A DNA stretch of 34,976 nt. Origin: an uncultured Prevotellaceae bacterium (GTDB lineage: Bacteria; Bacteroidota; Bacteroidia; Bacteroidales; Bacteroidaceae). Under the pieces are notes generated by a model that was given only the letters and a program-made list of their open reading frames with translations, did not search any database and was not told the DNA's origin. The stretch covers positions 1 through 34,976 of the forward strand of contig CADADN010000070.1 of assembly GCA_902786665.1 (NCBI GenBank), in the 5' to 3' direction. Shown piece by piece: positions 30,742 to 34,976 of this stretch; within the stretch, counting starts at the first letter, position 1, and each line of letters begins with the position of its first letter. The position numbers and the translations under genes are program-made.

Positions 30742-32328
30742 ATGGAACAGAGACGACGCTATCCCGTGGGCATACAGACTTTCTCCCGATTGAGAAAAGA
30801 AGGGTATGTTTATATAGACAAGACCGACTTGATGTGGAAAATGACAAGAGTTAGCCCCTTCATCTTCCTAAGTCGTCCAAGGCGATTCGGAAAGTCGCTG
30901 CTCGCCACCACGCTGTGCTCGTTCTTCAGAGGCGAGCGCGAATTTTTCGAGGGTTTGAAGGTGATGGAGCTGGAGAAGGAGTGGAAAAGTTATCCCGTGC
31001 TCCACATCGATGTGAGTATGGCGAAAGGAAGGGATAGCGTGGAGGAATTGCGAAATGCGTTGCTCACAGAGCTTAAACCCTTGTATGACATCTATGGCAA
31101 GGATCCGGGGGAGAACACTCCCGGTGAGGTTTTCTCCGGCCTTATACGCCGCGCCTACGAGAAGACGGGCGAACAGGTGGTGGTGGTCGTCGACGAATAT
31201 GATGCGCCACTGCTCGAGGTGCTCCACGAGGAGGTTCTGCTGCCTGCATTCCGCCGCGTGATGCAGGAGTTCTACCAATGTTTGAAGGCTCGCGAGGCGA
31301 TGATTCGCTTCTGTTTCATCACCGGCATTACGAAATTCTCGCAGTTGAGCATCTTCTCCACGTTGAACAATATCACCAACATCTCTCTTGATGATGACTT
31401 TGCTGCCATCTGTGGCATCACGGGTGATGAAATTGATGAGCATATGCAGCCCGACGTGGCACACCTGGCCGAGGAATACGATGTGACACCTCAAGAGATG
31501 CGCCAAATGTTGCGCCATACCTACGATGGTTATCGTTTCTCACGTAAGTCCCCCGACATTTATAATCCCTTCAGTTTGATGAAGACGTTCAACCAACATG
31601 AATTACGTAATTGGTGGTTTGAGAGCGGCACGCCTTCCTATCTCTTGCGCCAGATGCGTCATTTCCATACCGACATCACGAAGATTGACGACATCGAGGT
31701 GCCCTCGTCGGCATTTGACCAACCCACGGAAAATATGTTGGATGCACTGCCGCTGCTCTACCAAAGTGGATACCTTACCATCAAGGATTACGACTCCTTC
31801 GGTCGCATCTACACCTTGGGCATCCCTAATCAAGAGGTGCGTGTGGGATTTACCGAGGGACTGCTGCCCACTGTCGCAGGTATCAGAGGCAGTGACGTCC
31901 AGGCTGGTTTCGCTCTCCGATTCTGGCGTGCTCTCCATGCCAATGACACGGATTTGGCATTACGTGAGTTGCAGGCTTATTTGGAGGGGCTGCCCAACGT
32001 GGAAGGTTTCAAGAAGAAGTTGGAGGAGGTGGCTGTGGCAGAAGGTTTCTATGAGTGGACTTTTTATCTCATCTTCTCCATGCTCAACGTCTATGTGCAG
32101 ACGCAAGTGAAGTGTGCACGAGGTAGGGCCGACATGGTGGTGTTCACACCAGAAGTCATCTACGTGATGGAACTCAAACTCAACGGTACGGCACAGGATG
32201 CCCTCGACCAAATCAACGATAAAGGCTATGCCAAGCGTTACGCCACCGACGGCCGCCGCATCGTAAAGGCTGGCATGGGTTTCTCCATCGAAAAACGAGC
32301 ACTCACAGATTATGTTATTGAAGATTGA
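30742..32328 (+). CDS. AAA-ATPase-like protein with PD-(D/E)XK nuclease-like domain
   Basis: This is a 528-residue protein of the AAA-ATPase-like plus PDDEXK_9 (DUF1703) family, highly multiplied in Bacteroidales. The start is typical (RRYPVGIQTFSRLRKEGYVYIDKT). The P-loop is in SRPRRFGKS (about 44-52), and the Walker B-like strand is VVVVDEYDAPL (about 147-157). The C-terminal domain has ADMVVF...YVMELKL (about 463-480), matching the Asp...Glu-x-Lys of PD-(D/E)XK folds. The biological role is unknown. The name suggests a nuclease, but activity is not shown. It has its own promoter and no partner gene. The stop codon lies inside a short-period array. Confidence 0.87.
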   Translation: MEQRRRYPVGIQTFSRLRKEGYVYIDKTDLMWKMTRVSPFIFLSRPRRFGKSLLATTLCSFFRGEREFFEGLKVMELEKEWKSYPVLHIDVSMAKGRDSVEELRNALLTELKPLYDIYGKDPGENTPGEVFSGLIRRAYEKTGEQVVVVVDEYDAPLLEVLHEEVLLPAFRRVMQEFYQCLKAREAMIRFCFITGITKFSQLSIFSTLNNITNISLDDDFAAICGITGDEIDEHMQPDVAHLAEEYDVTPQEMRQMLRHTYDGYRFSRKSPDIYNPFSLMKTFNQHELRNWWFESGTPSYLLRQMRHFHTDITKIDDIEVPSSAFDQPTENMLDALPLLYQSGYLTIKDYDSFGRIYTLGIPNQEVRVGFTEGLLPTVAGIRGSDVQAGFALRFWRALHANDTDLALRELQAYLEGLPNVEGFKKKLEEVAVAEGFYEWTFYLIFSMLNVYVQTQVKCARGRADMVVFTPEVIYVMELKLNGTAQDALDQINDKGYAKRYATDGRRIVKAGMGFSIEKRALTDYVIED

Positions 32329-32367
32329 AGATTTGAGATTTGAGATTTGAAATTTGAAAATTGAAAA
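32318..32367 (+). repeat. 7-bp period array (TTTGAGA motif) over a stop codon
   Basis: TTGA recurs at 32318, 32325, 32333, 32340, 32347, 32354 and 32361. Steps are 7 bp, with one of 8. The stop codon of the AAA/PD-(D/E)XK gene (32326-32328) is part of the array. Confidence 0.75.
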
Positions 32368-32368
32368 T

Positions 32369-32426
32369 GGTGTGCACCCCTCATGGAAGTCGTAGTGGCG
32401 GATTTTGTGCCCGCCCGAAAACAAAA
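32369..32426 (+). repeat. Dispersed GC-rich hairpin repeat, copy B
   Basis: It contains GTGTGCACCCC, GGAAGTCGTAGTGGCGG and TTGTGCCCGCCCGAA, matching copies A and C with a few changes that weaken the left arm. It lies directly upstream of the Wzi-like gene and keeps its frame open, which would mislead start prediction. Confidence 0.65.
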
Positions 32427-32432
32427 GGCTGT

Positions 32433-33968
32433 GTGAAAGTTTTCCCACGGCTGTTCTTGTTTTTGCTTTCCTGTCTCCTTTCTGCCGTTTCAGCCTCTGC
32501 CCAAGGCGCGCTGGAACAATCGGAAGGACGTGACACGCTGACAACCAGCATCACCTATGACCTCGCGACAGAGACGGCAGTGGGAACGGGTGATTATACT
32601 GCTTTTCAGTTGGTCACCAATCGCCACCACGTGTTGGGCACACGTTCCAACACGGCTTATGTGCGTGGGGCGGTGAAAGTGGAGCATCCGTTTACGAGCG
32701 ACCTCTCACTCTCGGCAGCCGTGGATGGCATTGCCTCCGTCCATGCCGACCATCACACCTTCTTGCAGCAGTGCTATGCCAACCTTTCCTGGCAGTCGTT
32801 TTTCATAGAGGTAGGTAGTCGTGAGGAGGCGACTGTGCTACGCGATGAGCAACTGTCATCCGGCTTGTTCGCCAACGGCATCAACGCCAAACCGGTGCCT
32901 AAGGTGCATTTTGGCACCAACGGCTTCTGGACCATACCGTTCACGAAGGGATGGCTCCAGGCGCACTTCGACTTCGGCTATGGCAAGTTCACCGACAGTG
33001 GTTATCGTGAGGAAATGTTCCAGCGGGGGGGCAACGTCAACTGGGGCTATGCCACCGGAGCCTACGCCCATCAGAAACATCTGTATTTCCGCACCAATCC
33101 CGCCAAACGCTTCTTTGTCGTCGCCGGTGTGGAGCATGCCGTGCAGTTCGGAGGGACTGGCTACAAAACCGTCAATGGGGAGTTGGTAGCCACCAAGAAA
33201 CCCTTGAAGCTGAAGTCCTTCTTTGATGTCATCGCCTCCTTTGGCGACAAGAATTATTATGAGAATGACGTGTTGGAAGACTGGGTCTTTGGCAACCATC
33301 TTGGTTCGATGACCCTCCAGGTGGGTTGGAACATCGACAGTGACCATCTTTTGCAAGCTTATCTCGACAACCCGTTTGAGGATGGCTCCGGCATACGCAA
33401 GGGCAACGGCTGGGACGGGCTGTGGGGACTGCAATATGACAACAAGAGGGCAGGACGGCAGATGGTGAGGAAGGCCGTGGTGGAATATTTCCAAACCACC
33501 AACCAGTCGGGCCCCCTCCATTGGGACAGCGGCGACTACCCTGAGCCTGTGCGCAGCCAGGTGGATGATTTCGTTGTTGGCAACGACAATTATTACAATC
33601 ACATGTTCTATGTCGCCTATTCCCATTATGGCATGACGCCAGGCAATGCGCTCATCACCTCACCCATCTACAACAAGGACGGGCAGATGTCGTTCCGCGA
33701 CAACCGCGTGAAAGCGTGGCATCTAGGGGTCAATGGCGAGATAACCGACCGCCTGTCATATCTCGTCAAAGGATCTTATCGAGAGGGGTGGGGCACCTAT
33801 TCTGCACCGCTCGTCGTCAAGCATCACTCCTTCGATGCCATGGTGCAAGGGGTTTATGACCTCGGCCCATGGCGGTTTGCCGCCGCATACGCCTTCGACA
33901 AGGGAAACATCTACGGCGATTGTCACACGTTCAACTTGAAAATCGGTTTCCATGGCAAGATTCTTTAA
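32433..33968 (+). CDS. Wzi-like outer-membrane barrel protein (capsule assembly family)
   Basis: This is a 511-residue outer-membrane beta-barrel of the capsule-assembly Wzi family, which helps hold capsular polysaccharide on the cell surface. I choose the GTG at 32433 because it gives a good signal peptide (KVFPRLFLFLLSCLL, cleavage SASA|Q). The ATG at 32361 adds 24 residues encoded by a dispersed repeat. The mature protein shows alternating aromatic/polar strands (such as YANLSWQSFFIEVGSRE and AHFDFGYGKFTDSGY) and ends with a hydrophobic strand pattern (FNLKIGFHGKIL). The gene overlaps the following lipoprotein by 17 bp. No other capsule genes are in the window. Confidence 0.82.
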   Translation: MKVFPRLFLFLLSCLLSAVSASAQGALEQSEGRDTLTTSITYDLATETAVGTGDYTAFQLVTNRHHVLGTRSNTAYVRGAVKVEHPFTSDLSLSAAVDGIASVHADHHTFLQQCYANLSWQSFFIEVGSREEATVLRDEQLSSGLFANGINAKPVPKVHFGTNGFWTIPFTKGWLQAHFDFGYGKFTDSGYREEMFQRGGNVNWGYATGAYAHQKHLYFRTNPAKRFFVVAGVEHAVQFGGTGYKTVNGELVATKKPLKLKSFFDVIASFGDKNYYENDVLEDWVFGNHLGSMTLQVGWNIDSDHLLQAYLDNPFEDGSGIRKGNGWDGLWGLQYDNKRAGRQMVRKAVVEYFQTTNQSGPLHWDSGDYPEPVRSQVDDFVVGNDNYYNHMFYVAYSHYGMTPGNALITSPIYNKDGQMSFRDNRVKAWHLGVNGEITDRLSYLVKGSYREGWGTYSAPLVVKHHSFDAMVQGVYDLGPWRFAAAYAFDKGNIYGDCHTFNLKIGFHGKIL

Positions 33969-34329
33969 GACCATCATGGCCCTTTCATTCCTTCTGTTGG
34001 CTTCTTGTCAGGAAGGTGGCGAGGCGGGCGACTTGCTCGGTCAGTGGCGTTTGGTGGACTCAGACACGAAATATGTCAGCTTTTCGGGGTCGCTGACCTT
34101 GTTCCGCTCCATCACGGAGGGCGAGGTGTATGGGAAGTTCCAGCATGAAGGGGACAGCCTTTTCATACAATGCTTCTCCATTTATGGCTCACCTCAAGAC
34201 ACCGCCATCGTGGAAAACTCTTTCGGTTTTCAGCCCTTCGGCGACATACGATTGAAAATCGATGCCCTCACCAATGACAAGATTGTACTCAGCAAAGGAC
34301 AGCGGCAGTGGAGATTCCGAAAATATTGA
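33952..34329 (+). CDS. Small lipoprotein, lipocalin-like
   Basis: This is a 125-residue lipoprotein. The lipobox LLASC puts the lipidated cysteine at residue 19. The mature part begins with LLGQWRLVDSDTKYV and ends KGQRQWRFRKY, the GxW start and beta-strand pattern of small lipocalin-like domains in Bacteroidales. The ligand is unknown. Its start overlaps the end of the Wzi-like gene by 17 bp, so the two are translated together and may work together at the outer membrane. Confidence 0.8.
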   Translation: MARFFKTIMALSFLLLASCQEGGEAGDLLGQWRLVDSDTKYVSFSGSLTLFRSITEGEVYGKFQHEGDSLFIQCFSIYGSPQDTAIVENSFGFQPFGDIRLKIDALTNDKIVLSKGQRQWRFRKY

Positions 34330-34361
34330 CGGGAATTTCCAGGGGATTTGTTCACTTTTCT

Positions 34362-34428
34362 GGAGTTAAAGGGGAGGGCTAAATAATTAATAATTAATAA
34401 TTTATAATTAACAAAAGGAGTTAAAGGG
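34362..34428. repeat. 12-bp direct repeats around an AT-rich block
   Basis: GGAGTTAAAGGG occurs at 34362-34373 and 34417-34428. The 43 bp between are almost all A and T (AATTAATAATTAAT type). It may be a small insertion with a target duplication, or a local duplication. Confidence 0.5.
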
Positions 34429-34512
34429 ACGTATGTCCACTTCGGCATCGGACTCAACTTCACCCACCAGTTCGTCAAGGCGCAATTTTGGTGGACAGTG
34501 AGCAAAAGGTCT
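34417..34512 (+). pseudogene. Probable remnant of an outer-membrane protein C terminus
   Basis: The frame starting at 34417 reads GVKGTYVHFGIGLN, then FTHQFVKAQFWWTVSKR. It has the alternating aromatic pattern of barrel strands and C-ending codons like the real genes here. There is no start codon; a stop codon lies 12 bp upstream in frame, and the frame runs on into dispersed repeat copy C. It looks like a leftover coding piece. Confidence 0.4.
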
Positions 34513-34567
34513 GTGTGCACTTCCCCCGAAGTCGTAGGGGCGGGTCTTGTGCCCGCCCGAACGCAAA
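34504..34567 (+). repeat. Dispersed GC-rich hairpin repeat, copy C
   Basis: Perfect arms GGGCGGG (34538-34544) and CCCGCCC (34552-34558) enclose TCTTGTG. The flanks GTGTGCAC, CCCCCGAAGTCGTAG and GAACGCAAAA match copies A and B. It has the same orientation as B. Confidence 0.7.
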
Positions 34568-34768
34568 AAGGGTGGTGCGCATCTTCCCTCCTCTTGAGAC
34601 CCCTTAAGGGAAAGGGAGACTATTCGGCTCAACGATATTCAAACTGACTTTAAAAAATGGACTCAGTCATTTATAAATTGTTGAGAACTATGTTTTTTGA
34701 ATAATTTCTGGATAATTTTTGGCAATTCGTGTGAAAAAAACAAGTTGTTTTTATGGTTTTGGATGATA
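34568..34768. other. Non-coding stretch, nothing recognised
   Basis: This part of the 34330-34916 gap contains ACCCCTTAAGGGAAAGGGAG and AT-rich DNA. I see no credible gene, promoter or RNA. Confidence 0.5.
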
Positions 34769-34807
34769 AAATTTGGGCCTTGGAATTTTTTTCCAAGGCC
34801 CAAATTT
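34769..34807. terminator. Perfect 17-bp stem hairpin
   Basis: AAATTTGGGCCTTGGAA and its exact complement enclose TTTTT. It is the strongest hairpin in the window. It lies 110 bp past the stop codon of the minus-strand gene at the right edge, with AT-rich DNA on both sides. It probably serves as that gene's terminator. The positions between it and that gene (34808-34916) show no gene. Confidence 0.7.
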
Positions 34808-34916
34808 GGTGGAGTCTTCGAAATGCCTTTAGTCAGCAAGGCTGCCCATGGCTTCGAAAATGTTTTCGAGTTCATCTATTCTGAATTTTCAATTTTTTTG
34901 TAACGGCTATTCTTGC

Positions 34917-34976
34917 CTACGGATTTTTTCGTGGCCTTCCCCTCTTCTTGCCGGGCTTCTTTGACTTGTACTTGGG
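34917..34976 (-). CDS. C-terminal end of a gene with an AT-hook tail (partial)
   Basis: Only the last 19 codons and the TAG stop codon are inside the window; the gene continues to the right. The tail reads PKYKSKKPGKKRGRPRKNP. It is strongly basic and has the GRP core of an AT-hook, a motif that binds the minor groove of AT-rich DNA. The frame has no stop codon up to the window edge, and the codons look natural. The identity of the protein cannot be told from this piece; a nucleoid-associated or other DNA-binding protein is plausible. The perfect hairpin at 34769-34807 lies downstream. Confidence 0.5.
   Translation of the reverse strand, partial: PKYKSKKPGKKRGRPRKNP

Noticed and set aside
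34663-34903. Open frames of about 70 codons on both strands over the 17-bp stem hairpin
   Set aside because: Both run through the palindrome and AT-rich DNA, have no recognisable content, and lie where a terminator is expected.
1-34976. tRNA, rRNA or known riboswitches
   Set aside because: No cloverleaf-like gene with a GGTTCRA arm and no familiar riboswitch core was seen in any intergenic gap by eye. A covariance-model search was not possible here.

Overview
The window looks like chromosomal DNA of a Bacteroidales bacterium, most likely Prevotella or a close relative. The reasons are: promoter boxes of the TAnnTTTG type, sometimes with an upstream TTTG or TTG; secreted proteins whose signal peptides end in A|Q; a DUF4294 protein; a Wzi-type outer-membrane protein; a dockerin-like tail on a polysaccharide lyase; and many short dispersed GC-rich hairpin repeats. 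No rRNA, tRNA, CRISPR array or complete insertion sequence was seen.

Positions 1-7,090 are an accessory-looking stretch, visibly more AT-rich than the rest. All its genes are on the minus strand: two small exported proteins of unknown role, a DUF4143-type ATPase, an unrecognised 431-residue protein, a gene split by a frameshift at a run of nine A, and an AAA-CYTH fusion. These genes are separated by REP-like elements (1769-1946, 3381-3558, 4857-4922, 6848-7092). Two copies of a MITE-like element with perfect 14-bp terminal inverted repeats and target duplications also lie here (570-696, 5000-5166).

Positions 7,095-15,880 hold ndk and a small rhamnogalacturonan locus. A giant PL11 lyase and a zinc-ribbon membrane protein lie on the minus strand. 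Divergent from them are rhaM (rhamnose mutarotase), a CE12 acetylesterase and an AlkZ-related protein on the plus strand. The divergent region contains duplicated hairpin modules and a clear promoter. The lyase cuts the backbone, the esterase removes acetyl groups and the mutarotase helps use the released rhamnose. No SusC/SusD pair lies in the window.

Positions 16,011-26,851 are mostly housekeeping genes. On the minus strand are upp, a lipid A-type acyltransferase overlapping an MsbA-type exporter, miaB, a PAP2 phosphatase and an NAD-dependent epimerase. On the plus strand are rnr, a hemolysin III family protein and a DUF4294 protein.

Positions 27,083-34,976 contain a minus-strand operon (Lrp/AsnC regulator, C26-M19 fusion peptidase, glutaminyl cyclase). 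After it come a plus-strand AAA/PD-(D/E)XK protein, a Wzi-like barrel protein, a small lipoprotein, repeat-rich non-coding DNA with a probable coding remnant, and the last codons of a gene ending in an AT-hook.

The most unusual signal is a set of short tandem arrays in gene junctions. Most have an exact 9-bp period (some 10, 8 or 7), each locus has a different motif, and nearly all begin at, contain or closely follow a stop codon.
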